Below are positions 8,797 to 17,653 of a stretch of DNA of 36,948 nt, one piece after another. This DNA comes from Gemmatimonadetes bacterium 13_2_20CM_2_65_7 (GTDB lineage: Bacteria; Gemmatimonadota; Gemmatimonadetes; Gemmatimonadales; GWC2-71-9): the NCBI GenBank assembly GCA_001915025.1, contig MNDR01000073.1, forward strand, positions 1-36,948. The letters run 5' to 3'. The translations under genes were made by a program, and so were the position numbers. The notes below the pieces were generated by a model that was not told where the DNA came from, did no database searches, and saw only the letters and a list, made by a program, of their open reading frames with translations. How positions within the stretch are numbered: position 1 is the stretch's first letter; every line of letters begins with the position of its first letter.

Positions 8797-9904
8797 TCAA
8801 GTGCGAAATGCGGAATTCGGAATGCGAAATGAACGCTTACAGGTGAATTTCGCATTCCGCATTCCAAATTCCGCATTGATTCTCGCGGCACTACTCCTCA
8901 CACTCACCGCATGCTCCCGGGACCACCGCACTCCGTTGGTGATCTACAGCCCTCACGGCCGCGACTTGCTGTCGCTCTTCGAGCACCGCTTCGAGGCGCT
9001 GCATCCCGATATCGACGTGCGCTGGCTCGATATGGGCTCGCAGGATGTCTACGACCGTGTTCGTTCGGAGCGCGCCAATCCGCAGGCGGACGTCTGGTTC
9101 GGCGGTCCATCCCTGATTCTCGCGCCCGCCGCGCACGACTCGTTGCTCGACTGCGCTCGTCCCGCGTGGGCCGGCGCGATTCCGGCGCGCGCGCGGGGGA
9201 CCGGCGACTGCTACTTCGCCGCGTACGAAACGCCGGTCGTCTTTCTGTATCCCGAGAAAGTCGTGCGTGCCGAAGACGCGCCGCAGGACTGGGACGACCT
9301 GCTCGATCCCAAGTGGACCGGGAAGATCATCATCCGCGACCCGCTCGCGAGCGGGACGATGCGTGCCGTTTTCGGGTTCATCATTGAGCGCGGTCTCAAC
9401 CAGACGGGCGACACCGCCGCCGGTTTCGCCTGGCTGCGGCGACTCGATGGCCAGACGAAGGCGTACGAGCAAAACCCCGCGCTCGTGAGCGAGAGAATCG
9501 CACGCCAGGAGGGGCTGCTGACGGTTTGGGATCTGCCCGACGTGCTGATCAGTCGCCGGCGCGGCATGCCCATAGGGTACGTCTTCCCGAAGAGCGGAAC
9601 CGTCGCGATCGAGGATGGGATCGCGGTCGTCCGTGGCGCGAAGCATCTCGCGGCCGCTCGGGGCTTCGTCGATTTCGTCGGCAGTCCCGAGATGCAGCTT
9701 GCCGCGGCCCGCGAGGTGTATCGGTTGCCGGCCCGGCTCGATCTGCCCGCGGACTCGCTCCCCGACTGGGTGCGCGACGTCCGCCGCCGCATGGTGGTCG
9801 CGGACGTGAACTGGAATCTCCTGGCCGAGCACGGGCCGGAATGGATGCGCTGGTGGGACCAGCACGTGCGCGGGACGGGACACCGGGAGGGCAGCCGTCA
9901 TTGA
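8786..9904 (+). CDS. Solute-binding lipoprotein of an iron-type ABC importer
   Basis: The 372-residue protein is a family 1-like extracellular solute-binding protein of the Fe(III)/thiamine group. Conserved-looking parts include YEKVVRAEDAP-type inter-lobe sequence, DPLASGTMRA and a C-terminal REVYRLPARLDLP segment. The h-region and lipobox LTAC place the lipid-modified Cys at residue 43 when translation starts at ATG 8786, which overlaps the PIG-L stop by 11 bases. ATG 8822 and GTG 8843 are in-frame alternatives and give more usual signal lengths. The N-terminus up to about residue 31 is encoded by a large palindromic repeat (8807-8877), so the repeat supplies both start codons and part of the signal peptide. 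Genes for the ATPase and fused permease follow with 4-base overlaps. Ligand is unproven: iron is the first guess, and thiamine or a phosphonate are alternatives. Confidence 0.85.
   Translation: MFRNQVRNAEFGMRNERLQVNFAFRIPNSALILAALLLTLTACSRDHRTPLVIYSPHGRDLLSLFEHRFEALHPDIDVRWLDMGSQDVYDRVRSERANPQADVWFGGPSLILAPAAHDSLLDCARPAWAGAIPARARGTGDCYFAAYETPVVFLYPEKVVRAEDAPQDWDDLLDPKWTGKIIIRDPLASGTMRAVFGFIIERGLNQTGDTAAGFAWLRRLDGQTKAYEQNPALVSERIARQEGLLTVWDLPDVLISRRRGMPIGYVFPKSGTVAIEDGIAVVRGAKHLAAARGFVDFVGSPEMQLAAAREVYRLPARLDLPADSLPDWVRDVRRRMVVADVNWNLLAEHGPEWMRWWDQHVRGTGHREGSRH
8807..8877. repeat. Large imperfect palindromic repeat (REP/MITE-like)
   Basis: The outer arms AATGCGGAATT (8807-8817) and AATTCCGCATT (8867-8877) pair perfectly. 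The inner arms CGGAATGCGAAAT (8818-8830) and ATTTCGCATTCCG (8847-8859) pair perfectly over 13 bp around a 16-base loop, with a 7-base bulge at 8860-8866. Together they make a 24-bp stem. The modular AATGCGGAATTCGGAATGCG texture is typical of dispersed palindromic elements in bacterial genomes. Only one copy is in the window. It sits across the PIG-L/solute-binding-protein junction and is translated as part of the lipoprotein signal region. Confidence 0.85.
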
Positions 9905-10881
9905 GCGGCTTTCTCGAAATCCAGGCGATCGAAAAGCGATGGGGACACGGCGTGACGGTCGGCCCGATCACGCTCGACATCGCCCGCGGCGAAATCCTTG
10001 CCCTCCTCGGTCCTTCGGGCAGCGGCAAGACGACGATGTTGCGGCTGCTTGCCGGATTCGAGACGGCGGACGGCGGACGAATCGCCGTCGCGACCGAGGA
10101 TGTGACGAACGTTCCTCCGGCCCGCCGCCGCTGCGGGATGGTGTTCCAGCATTACGCGCTGTTTCCGCACCTCGACGTCGGCCAGAACGTAGGCTTCGGT
10201 CTCCCGGGATCGAATGCGCGTGATGCGAAGGTCACCGCTGTGTTGAACCTCGTGGATCTCTCCGGCTTCGAACGCCGCAAAGTTCACGAACTCTCCGGGG
10301 GACAACAGCAACGGGTGGCGCTCGCGCGCGCGCTCGCGCCGGAGCCGCGCGTGTTGCTGCTCGATGAGCCGCTGTCGAACCTCGATCCGACGCTGCGCGA
10401 GCGCACGCGCCGCGAGCTGCGGCAGCTCATCAAGCGCGTGGGGATCACCACGGTGTTCGTCACGCACGAGCAGGAAGAAGCGTTCGACTTGGGCGATCGC
10501 GTCGCGGTGCTCAACGCCGGTCATCTCGAGCAGACGGGCTCACCGGAAGAGCTGTATGAGCACCCGTCCAGTCTCTTTGTCGCGTCGTTCGTCGGACGCG
10601 CGAACGTGTTTCGTGGGGCAGCGGCGCGTGCACTCGGCTTGACGCGCCCTGATTACGTGCTCGTCGTCCGGCCGGAGCGCCTGCGATTCGGCGACGCCGG
10701 TCTGCCGGGCGTGGTGCGGGAGCGTCGCTACACCGGAGCCGCAGCGTTCTTCCAAATCGAGGGCGACGACGGCCAGCGATTCGAGGTACTCGCCGAGCCA
10801 GATGGCGCCCAGGTGGGGGCGCGCGTCTATGTGGACGCGACTCGCGTGATCGCCCTTCCAGACGAGGCGGGTCGGCGATGA
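9901..10881 (+). CDS. ABC importer ATPase (iron/thiamine/spermidine type) with C-terminal TOBE-like region
   Basis: The 326-residue cytoplasmic ATPase drives the importer encoded on either side. It starts at TTG 9901, overlapping the upstream stop (TTGA), with GGGAGG at 9885-9890 ten bases before. Walker A is GPSGSGKT (37-44), the Q-loop glutamine is Gln83 in VFQHYALFPH, the signature is LSGGQ (131-135), Walker B is VLLLDEP (151-157) and the switch histidine is His189 in FVTHEQEEAF. The remaining C-terminal 80 or so residues have the beta-rich look of a TOBE regulatory domain. Its TGA overlaps the permease ATG (ATGA), which supports coupled translation and a shared complex. Confidence 0.93.
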   Translation: MSGFLEIQAIEKRWGHGVTVGPITLDIARGEILALLGPSGSGKTTMLRLLAGFETADGGRIAVATEDVTNVPPARRRCGMVFQHYALFPHLDVGQNVGFGLPGSNARDAKVTAVLNLVDLSGFERRKVHELSGGQQQRVALARALAPEPRVLLLDEPLSNLDPTLRERTRRELRQLIKRVGITTVFVTHEQEEAFDLGDRVAVLNAGHLEQTGSPEELYEHPSSLFVASFVGRANVFRGAAARALGLTRPDYVLVVRPERLRFGDAGLPGVVRERRYTGAAAFFQIEGDDGQRFEVLAEPDGAQVGARVYVDATRVIALPDEAGRR

Positions 10882-12509
10882 ATCGCGTTCGCAACGTGAA
10901 TGCGGCAGGGCTGGTGATGACGCTGTTGCTCGCCTGGCTGGTCGTGTACCCGATTCTGATCGTCGTGCTCGAAGCTGCGAACGGTCCGGGCGCCTGGAGC
11001 GAGTTCTTCACACGCGCCGGCGAATGGGCCGCGCTGTGGGCGAGTGTGTGGATCTCTCTTGCGAGCGTCGCACTCGCGGCAGCGATTGGGATTCCCCTCG
11101 CCTTTCTCTTCGAGTGGTTCGATTTCCCCGGCCGCAGGACGCTGGGCGCGTTGATTGCACTGCCGGTGGTGTTGCCGCCGCTCGTCGGCGTGATTGCCTT
11201 CCTCTTTCTGTATGGAGAGTCGGGATTCGTCACACGTGCGCTGCAAACGCTGCTCGGGCTCGAGCAAGCGCCGTGGCGGTTGCAGGGGCCGCTCGCCATT
11301 CTCCTCGTCCACGCGTATTCGATGTACGTCTACTTCTATCTGTTCACGCGCGCCGGGTTGGCCAAGCTGGACGTGTCGATGCTGGAAGCTGCGCAGGCGC
11401 TCGGCGCCGGCCGGCGCGCCACGTTGTGGCGCGTGATCGTCCCGCTGCTGCGACCATCGCTGGTCGGTGCCGCGATCCTCACGTTCATGACCGCACTCGG
11501 CTCGTTCAGCGCGCCGTACATCTTCGGTGGCGGCTTTCGCGTGATGACGACGCAGATCGTGGCGACCAAGCTGAACGGCGACCTGCCGCTCGCCATGGTG
11601 GAGACGGTGGCGCTGGCCGTCGTCGCGGTGGTTGGCCTGGCGATTCTGCGACGCACGGAAGGCGACGACGTGCTCGTGGCGCTGGGGAAGGGCATCGCAC
11701 CGCAGCGCCGGCCGATCCGTCGCAGGGGCGCGCGGATGCTCGCGACGGGCGCGGGGTGGGGATTCGCGGTCGTGTTGCTGCTTCCGCATCTGACGCTGGG
11801 CCTGGTATCGCTCGTGCCCTACGGCGCGTGGACAACGCAGATGCTCCCGCCGGTAATCAATTTCGACAACTACCGGCGCCTGTTCTCCGAGGCCGAGCGT
11901 CTCCGGCCGCTGCTCAATTCATTGTGGATGGCGGCGGCGAGTACCGCGCTCGCCGTTGTGCTGGCGCTCGCAGCCGGCTGGCTCGTGGTCAGGCGTCGGG
12001 TCGTGCTGCGTCGCGTGATCGAGGGACTGCTCGCGCTGCCGTGGGCGCTTCCGGGGACGGTCTTTGCGATCGCGCTGGCGATCACGTTCAGCGTGCATGC
12101 GCCGCTCGAGCTGCGATTCGTGTTGGTCGGTACGGCGCTCATTCTGCCGCTCGCCTACCTCGTGCGCGCGTTACCGCTCACGGGCCGCGCACTGCTCGCG
12201 TCGTATCGCCAGCTCGACCCGTCGCTCGAGGAAGCGGCCGCGAGTCTCGGCGCGGGCCGCTGGCGCACGTTGGCCCGCGTTACGCTGCCACAGCTCTCGC
12301 CCGGCCTCATGGCCGGCGCGAGTCTCGCGTTCGTCGCGGCGCTCGGGGATCTCGTCGCGTCGATCGTCCTCTACACGTACGAAACGCGTCCCATCTCGAT
12401 TGAAATTCTCTCGAGTTTGCGGCTCGACGAGGTCGGCGTCGCCGCGGCGTTCGGCGTCGTGGTGATGGTCGCCAGCGCGCTCGTGCTAGGCATTGGAGCG
12501 AGGCGATGA
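10878..12509 (+). CDS. Fused two-domain ABC importer permease (FbpB/ThiP-like)
   Basis: The 543-residue inner-membrane protein carries two complete permease halves, each with several hydrophobic helices and an EAA loop that docks to the ATPase. These loops are at about residues 170-190 (EAAQALGAG, then VIVPLL) and 451-473 (EEAAASLGAG, then VTLPQL). Fused halves of this length are usual for Fe(III) and thiamine importers, whereas sulfate and spermidine systems have separate permeases. The gene overlaps both neighbours by 4 bases. Together with the lipoprotein and ATPase it forms a complete importer. Confidence 0.92.
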   Translation: MNRVRNVNAAGLVMTLLLAWLVVYPILIVVLEAANGPGAWSEFFTRAGEWAALWASVWISLASVALAAAIGIPLAFLFEWFDFPGRRTLGALIALPVVLPPLVGVIAFLFLYGESGFVTRALQTLLGLEQAPWRLQGPLAILLVHAYSMYVYFYLFTRAGLAKLDVSMLEAAQALGAGRRATLWRVIVPLLRPSLVGAAILTFMTALGSFSAPYIFGGGFRVMTTQIVATKLNGDLPLAMVETVALAVVAVVGLAILRRTEGDDVLVALGKGIAPQRRPIRRRGARMLATGAGWGFAVVLLLPHLTLGLVSLVPYGAWTTQMLPPVINFDNYRRLFSEAERLRPLLNSLWMAAASTALAVVLALAAGWLVVRRRVVLRRVIEGLLALPWALPGTVFAIALAITFSVHAPLELRFVLVGTALILPLAYLVRALPLTGRALLASYRQLDPSLEEAAASLGAGRWRTLARVTLPQLSPGLMAGASLAFVAALGDLVASIVLYTYETRPISIEILSSLRLDEVGVAAAFGVVVMVASALVLGIGARR

Positions 12510-13717
12510 AACGGCTCTCGGTGCTGATGGCGGTCTGTTTCGTGGACATGCTCGGCCTCATGCTGGTCGCGCCGCTCATGCCGTTCTACGCCACGCGCAT
12601 GCATGCGCCGGAGTGGATGGTCGGATGGCTGATCTCTTCGTTCGCCGTGGCGCAGCTCATCTCCTCACCGGTGTGGGGGAAGTTCTCGGACCGCTATGGC
12701 CGGCGACCTGCGATGCTCATCGGGCTTTCGGCATCGGCTCTCGCCTACGTGGTTTTCGGGTTCGCGAGCAGTCTTTGGATGTTGTTCGCGTCACGTATCG
12801 TCCAGGGCCTGGGCGGCGGTACCACCGGCGTGGCGCAGGCGTACGTCGCCGACACGATGGCTCCAGCCGAGCGGGCGAAGGCGTTGGGCTGGATCTCCGC
12901 GGCGACGAGCGCCGGCGTGCTGATCGGCCCCGTCATCGGCTCGGTCGCGCGCAGCTTCGGGACCGAAGTGCCCGGGCTGGTGGCGGCGGGGCTCATGCTG
13001 CTCTGCGTCGTGTTCGCGTGGCGCTGGCTACCCGAATCGCGCATCCACCACACGCACACGGCGAGCGGGCAGCAGCTGCCGCCGGGGCGCACGATCAAGC
13101 AGACTCTCCTGGAGATCGTCGAGCGTCCGTCGGCGCCCGCGCATCGCGTCATCTGGATCTATGTCGTCGGCATGCTGGCGCTCAACGTCGTCATCGGGGT
13201 GATGGCACTGTATTTCAAGGACGTCTACGGCGTGACGGAGGAGACCATCGGCTATTTCTTCACCATCTTCGGCGTCGTCGGGGTCCTCATGCGCTTTGGA
13301 TTGGTGGGCTGGTTTAACCACCGCTTCGGCGAAATCCGCACCATGCAGATGGGTACGATCTCGCTCTTTCTGGGGCTGGCCTTGATGCCGCTTCCCGCGA
13401 CGATCCTGCCGCCGGGGCCCGCGATCGTCGTATTCATTCTGTTTCTGACGCTGGTTCCGGTGGGCACCGCGCTGCTCTTTCCGGCCTCGACGTCGCTCGT
13501 CAGTCAGCGCGTGCCCCGCCACGAATTGGGGTTGGTGATGGGAGCGCAGCAGACGCTGCGGGGAATCGCGAGCATCGTGGGTCCCGTCGGCGCCACGCTG
13601 GTGTTCGACCAGCTGGGACACGGCGTGCCGTTCCTCATTGCCGCTGTGGTCGTCGCGATAGCCGGCCGGATGGCATTCCGTGAACGACCCGACCAGCCGG
13701 TGGCGGCAACGGCCTGA
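12506..13717 (+). CDS. MFS transporter, TetA-like drug/metabolite exporter family
   Basis: The 403-residue polytopic membrane protein has about 12 predicted helices. The loop 2-3 motif GKFSDRYGRRP is the classic MFS motif A of the DHA1 proton antiporters. The middle cytoplasmic loop (about residues 180-205, Lys/Arg/His-rich) separates the two six-helix halves. The ATG overlaps the permease stop (ATGA), so it belongs to the same transcript. The transported compound cannot be read from sequence. Export of a chelator, or of a product made by neighbouring secreted hydrolases, would fit the context but is speculation. Confidence 0.9.
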   Translation: MKRLSVLMAVCFVDMLGLMLVAPLMPFYATRMHAPEWMVGWLISSFAVAQLISSPVWGKFSDRYGRRPAMLIGLSASALAYVVFGFASSLWMLFASRIVQGLGGGTTGVAQAYVADTMAPAERAKALGWISAATSAGVLIGPVIGSVARSFGTEVPGLVAAGLMLLCVVFAWRWLPESRIHHTHTASGQQLPPGRTIKQTLLEIVERPSAPAHRVIWIYVVGMLALNVVIGVMALYFKDVYGVTEETIGYFFTIFGVVGVLMRFGLVGWFNHRFGEIRTMQMGTISLFLGLALMPLPATILPPGPAIVVFILFLTLVPVGTALLFPASTSLVSQRVPRHELGLVMGAQQTLRGIASIVGPVGATLVFDQLGHGVPFLIAAVVVAIAGRMAFRERPDQPVAATA

Positions 13718-15317
13718 GGGCGGCTACTTTCTGGCCATGATCCTCCCTGCCGGTGTCGCCCTTGCTGCATTCACTGGTTCTATAACTCCCGCACCCTCCC
13801 GGCCGAAGTTGGTCGTGGTGATCACGGTGGATCAGCTGCGTCCGGACTATCTGAATCGTTGGAAAACCCAGCTCACGGGCGGGTTGGGGCAGCTCATGAC
13901 CGAAGGCGCAGTCTTCACCGACGGATACCAGGACCACGCCATTACGGAAACGGCGCCCGGCCACTCGACGATTCTTTCGGGGCTGTGGCCGGCGCACACG
14001 GGCATTATGAGGAACTCACAGGGCGTGCAGGATTCGACCGCGCCGCTGATCGGCACGAGTGGGCCCGGCGCCTCGCCGCGCCGGTTTCGCGGCACCACGC
14101 TCGTTGATTGGCTGAAGGCATCTGATCCGAACGCCCGCGTCTTGTCGGTGAGTCGCAAGGACCGCGGCGCCATTCTCCCGATCGGCCAGGCGAAGGAGCA
14201 GGTCTACTGGTATCAGTCGGGCATCTTCACGACGAGCAGGTACTACTCCGACACGCTCCCGGCGTGGGTGCAGAGCTTCAATGCTCGGCATTTGCCGTTC
14301 AAGGCGGCGAACACGGCCTGGACGCTGCTGTTGCCGGACAGCGCCTATAAAGAGGAAGACAATGAGCCGTGGGAGAACGCCGGGCGCGACGTCGTGTTTC
14401 CGCACCGTCTCCCCGCCGATAGCGTGCGCGCAGCCGCGGCGATCACGGGCGTTCCGGCCATGGACTCGCTCACACTACTGTTTGTGCTCGAAGGGTTCGA
14501 GGCATTGCGACTTGGTCGGAAAGGCACCGACATCCTGGCGGTCAGTCTTTCTACCACCGACGCGATCGGCCATGCGTTCGGTCCGGACTCGCGGGAAATT
14601 CACGATCAGGTGTTGCGGCTCGACCGCTATCTCGCGTGGTTCCTGAAGCGAGTGACCGACCGGGTCGGTCGCGACAACGTGGTGGTCGTGCTGACGGCCG
14701 ATCACGGCGTGACATCGCTGCCCGAGCGAACGCGCGCCAAGACGGGCGCGCCGGCGTATCGCGTCCAGCTCGATACGCTCCTCAGCGCGGTGAACCACGA
14801 TCTCGATCGGTTGACGGGTGCGGCGGGGACGTCGCGGGAGTGGCTCGGGTTCGATACCGGCATGCTGTTTCTTCAAGACAACGGGCGTTTCGCCGCGGTC
14901 GGGGTGAAGACGGACAGCGTGCTCGATGCCCTCGCGTTGCGTATCCTGCGCGTTCAGGGTGTGGCGCGCATCATCAAGCCGGCGGACCTGGCACGGGCTG
15001 ATACCGCCTCCGACCCGACCGCGCGCCGCTGGCTGCATCAGCTTTCGCCGGACGCGGGCGTTGTGCTCACCGTGACGCTACAGCCGGGCTCGATCTGGGA
15101 CCCGGGCAGCTCGCTCATCGCGATGCACGGCCAGCCGTCCGAAGACGACGCGCACGTGCCGATTATTTTCTGGGGGCGCGGCATCAATCGCGGGACCTAC
15201 GCGGGACGCATGAACACGGTCGACATCGCGCCGACGCTCGGCGTACTGCTCGGCGTGACACCGCTGTCGCTCATCGACGGCCGTGCTCGCACCGATGCGC
15301 TCGCGCCCAGAGATTAG
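13680..15317 (+). CDS. Secreted alkaline-phosphatase-superfamily enzyme (PafA/phosphodiesterase-like)
   Basis: The 545-residue extracytoplasmic phosphomonoesterase or phosphodiesterase contains VVVITVDQLRPDY (metal-binding Asp) near the start of the mature protein. The nucleophile region is TETAPGHSTILSG (candidate Thr within it), and later metal ligands lie in STTDAIGHAFGPD and LTADHGV, with a final His in IAMHGQPSEDD. The pattern is closest to calcium-stimulated PafA phosphatases and nucleotide pyrophosphatase/phosphodiesterases. From GTG 13680 the signal peptide has a basic n-region (RWRQR) and an h-region YFLAMILPAGVALAAF. The alternative ATG 13737 lacks basic residues, so I prefer 13680 although its ribosome site (GGATGG) is weak. 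It overlaps the MFS gene by 38 bases. Confidence 0.85.
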   Translation: MNDPTSRWRQRPEGGYFLAMILPAGVALAAFTGSITPAPSRPKLVVVITVDQLRPDYLNRWKTQLTGGLGQLMTEGAVFTDGYQDHAITETAPGHSTILSGLWPAHTGIMRNSQGVQDSTAPLIGTSGPGASPRRFRGTTLVDWLKASDPNARVLSVSRKDRGAILPIGQAKEQVYWYQSGIFTTSRYYSDTLPAWVQSFNARHLPFKAANTAWTLLLPDSAYKEEDNEPWENAGRDVVFPHRLPADSVRAAAAITGVPAMDSLTLLFVLEGFEALRLGRKGTDILAVSLSTTDAIGHAFGPDSREIHDQVLRLDRYLAWFLKRVTDRVGRDNVVVVLTADHGVTSLPERTRAKTGAPAYRVQLDTLLSAVNHDLDRLTGAAGTSREWLGFDTGMLFLQDNGRFAAVGVKTDSVLDALALRILRVQGVARIIKPADLARADTASDPTARRWLHQLSPDAGVVLTVTLQPGSIWDPGSSLIAMHGQPSEDDAHVPIIFWGRGINRGTYAGRMNTVDIAPTLGVLLGVTPLSLIDGRARTDALAPRD

Positions 15318-15319
15318 GC

Positions 15320-15703
15320 GTGGTAGAGAAGCAATCCCCGAACCAGATCCGCCGCATCGAAGAGCTGCAGGGCTACGTCCGGACGGTGGATCATGTGAAG
15401 AAGCTGGTCGCCGAGCTCGAATCCAATCGCGCGGCCAAACCGAAGATCATCGATGGCATCTGCGGGAACATCGCGCGCGAGCTGTCGCACATGCGGCAGC
15501 GCGCGCTCACGAGCAACCTGGGGACGTTGCCGGACATCGCCGGCAGCCTGGCCATCGTCGTCGGCCGCGCCGGGACGGGAATCAACATGAAGATTCGCGC
15601 GCTGGCGGACGGGATGAACAGCCTGACGATGCAGCTCGATCAATCGCTCAAGATGGCGCACGAGGCCAAACCAGAAAAGCCCGCAGAGAAAGAGCCATCC
15701 TAG
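15320..15703 (+). CDS. Small helical protein of unknown function
   Basis: This is a 127-residue soluble protein with no signal peptide or membrane segment. It starts at GTG 15320, two bases after the phosphatase stop. It appears almost wholly alpha-helical, with two long amphipathic stretches (about 8-40 and 85-115), and ends in a Lys/Glu/Pro-rich tail. I do not recognise the family. Its position immediately before an ABC-2 exporter ATPase, with the stop inside that gene's presumed initiation region, suggests co-expression. Gene callers restricted to ATG/GTG/TTG may discard it, because the only canonical starts for the ATPase frame lie upstream of this gene. Confidence 0.6.
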   Translation: MVEKQSPNQIRRIEELQGYVRTVDHVKKLVAELESNRAAKPKIIDGICGNIARELSHMRQRALTSNLGTLPDIAGSLAIVVGRAGTGINMKIRALADGMNSLTMQLDQSLKMAHEAKPEKPAEKEPS

Positions 15704-16629
15704 CCATCAGCTGTCGCGCGCTCTCCAAGCGCTTCGGCGAGGTCGTCGCGGTCGCCGGCGTCGACTTGACCGTGGCGAGCGGCGAGTGCTTCGGCCTGCT
15801 CGGTCCGAACGGGGCGGGCAAGACCACGACCATCGAAATCCTCGAGGGCCTGACGCCGCAGGACAGCGGCGACGTCGAGATTCTGGGCACGCCGTGGCAT
15901 GAAGGAGCCGCAGGACGCGCGTTGCGCGAGCGCCTGGGGATTCAGCTGCAGGAAACGCAGCTCGCCGATAAGCTCACTGTCGAAGAGACACTTGCCGTGT
16001 TCCGCTCATTCTATCGTGAAGCGCACACGGTGAACGAAGTCCTGGCGCTCGTCGAGCTGGAAGAAAAGCGGCGGGCGCGCGTCGCGACGTTGTCGGGCGG
16101 GCAAAAGCAGCGCCTGGCGGTCGCCTGCGCGTTGGTGAGCAAGCCCGAGCTGCTGTTTCTCGATGAGCCGACCACCGGTCTCGATCCGCACTCGCGGCGC
16201 CAGCTCTGGGAGATCATTCGGAGCTTCCGTGCCGCCGGCGGCACGGTGCTGCTCACGACCCATTACATGGAAGAGGCGGAGCGGCTGTGCAATCGCGTGG
16301 CAATCATGGACCACGGCAAAGTGATCGCGCTGGGGACGCCCCGCGAGCTGATCGCGTCGCTCGGTGCCGAGCACGTCGTCGAGTTCGCCCTCATCGATGG
16401 AACGCCGGACGACGTGACGGATGCGCTGCGCGGCCTGGGCGGCGTCACTGCGGTAAGGCCCGGCGCCGGCGTTCTTTCGTTGACCGTGACCGAGCTGCAT
16501 CGGACGCTTCCGGCGTTGTTGACGTTGCTTCAGCGGCGCGATCTGGAGCTCTCGTCGCTCACGACGCATCACGCGACGCTCGACGACGTCTTCGTCGCGC
16601 TCACGGGACGGCAGCTCCGTGATACGTGA
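15697..16629 (+). CDS. ABC-2 type exporter ATPase
   Basis: The 310-residue exporter ATPase resembles the CcmA/DrrA/NodI class. Walker A is GPNGAGKT (36-43), the signature is LSGGQ (132-136), Walker B is LLFLDEP (152-158) and the switch His is His189 in LTTHYMEEA. About 80 C-terminal residues follow, as in drug-export ATPases. The natural N-terminus should be near AISCRALSKRFGEV, but no ATG, GTG or TTG occurs in frame between about 15295 and the TTG in VDLTV. ATC 15697 is my tentative start (AAAGAG lies just upstream), overlapping the preceding stop region. A base error converting ATG to ATC is the alternative. The permease gene overlaps its end by 11 bases. Confidence 0.85.
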   Translation: MLAISCRALSKRFGEVVAVAGVDLTVASGECFGLLGPNGAGKTTTIEILEGLTPQDSGDVEILGTPWHEGAAGRALRERLGIQLQETQLADKLTVEETLAVFRSFYREAHTVNEVLALVELEEKRRARVATLSGGQKQRLAVACALVSKPELLFLDEPTTGLDPHSRRQLWEIIRSFRAAGGTVLLTTHYMEEAERLCNRVAIMDHGKVIALGTPRELIASLGAEHVVEFALIDGTPDDVTDALRGLGGVTAVRPGAGVLSLTVTELHRTLPALLTLLQRRDLELSSLTTHHATLDDVFVALTGRQLRDT

Positions 16630-17653
16630 GCACCCGTTGTTCCAGTTGGCGCTCGCGCGCATGCGCGAGTTCTATCGCGAGCCCGAGGCGGTGTTCTGGG
16701 TCTTCGGGTTTCCGATTGTGCTGGCGTTTGCGCTCGGTCTCGCCTTTCGAAACACCGGCCCCGGCAAGCTGCAGGTCGGCGTCGCCGCGGGGCCGGGGGA
16801 CAGCGCGCTCGTGGCCGTGCTCGATTCGTCGCCGCGACTCATCGCCACGGTGCTCGACAGCGCGACCGCACGCACTCGGCTGCGGACCGGCCGTATCGCC
16901 TTGCTGGTGGTGCCGGGCGATCCGCTTGTCTATCGATACGATACGACCCGCACGGAGAGCGGGCTCGCGCGCCTGCAAGTGGATGAGGTCGTGCAGCGCG
17001 CGCGCGGCCGCAAGGACGTCGCGGCGGTTCGGGACGATCGTGTCGTCGCACCGGGGTCACGCTACATCGATTTCCTGATTCCCGGGCTGCTCGGCATGAA
17101 TCTGCTGGGCAGCGGCATCTGGGGCGTCGGGTTCTCGGTGGTGCAGGCGCGTCAGAAAAAGTTGCTCAAGCGGTACATGGCGACGCCGATGAAACGCAGC
17201 GATTACCTCCTGAGCTTCATCCTTTCACGGCTCGTGTTTCTGATTGTCGAGATCGGCTTTCTGGTGGGATTCGGATGGCTGATGTTCGGGGTCGCGGTCC
17301 GCGGCTCGCTGGCGACTCTGGGAGGCGTCGCGATCCTGGGCGCGTTCGCATTCGCCGGACTTGGACTGCTCGTCGCGAGCCGGGCGCGGACGATCGAGGG
17401 CGTGTCGGGACTGATGAACCTCGTGATGCTCCCGATGTGGATCTTGTCGGGGACTTTCTTCTCCTATTCCCGCTTCCCCGACGCCATGATTCCGTTCGTC
17501 AAAGCACTGCCGCTGACCGCGTTGAACGACGCGTTGCGCGCGGTAATGATCGACGGCGCGGCGCTCGCAACGCTCGGCGCCCCACTGGCAATCGTGATCG
17601 CGTGGGGCGCCGTCAGCTTTGTCATCGCACTGCGGATCTTCCGCTGGCGCTAG
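16619..17653 (+). CDS. ABC-2 type exporter permease
   Basis: The 344-residue inner-membrane permease partners the preceding ATPase. The first hydrophobic helix is at about residues 25-43. An extracytoplasmic domain follows (about 50-140), then five helices in the C-terminal half, with the ABC-2 signature region around GLMNLVMLPMWILSG. The segment RQKKLLKRYMATPM before the membrane block is typical of DrrB/YhaP-like export permeases. GTG 16619 lies inside the end of the ATPase gene. Exported substrate is unknown (lipid, drug or polysaccharide are all seen in this family). It is the last gene of the ten-gene run and ends at a hairpin. Confidence 0.9.
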   Translation: MIREHPLFQLALARMREFYREPEAVFWVFGFPIVLAFALGLAFRNTGPGKLQVGVAAGPGDSALVAVLDSSPRLIATVLDSATARTRLRTGRIALLVVPGDPLVYRYDTTRTESGLARLQVDEVVQRARGRKDVAAVRDDRVVAPGSRYIDFLIPGLLGMNLLGSGIWGVGFSVVQARQKKLLKRYMATPMKRSDYLLSFILSRLVFLIVEIGFLVGFGWLMFGVAVRGSLATLGGVAILGAFAFAGLGLLVASRARTIEGVSGLMNLVMLPMWILSGTFFSYSRFPDAMIPFVKALPLTALNDALRAVMIDGAALATLGAPLAIVIAWGAVSFVIALRIFRWR

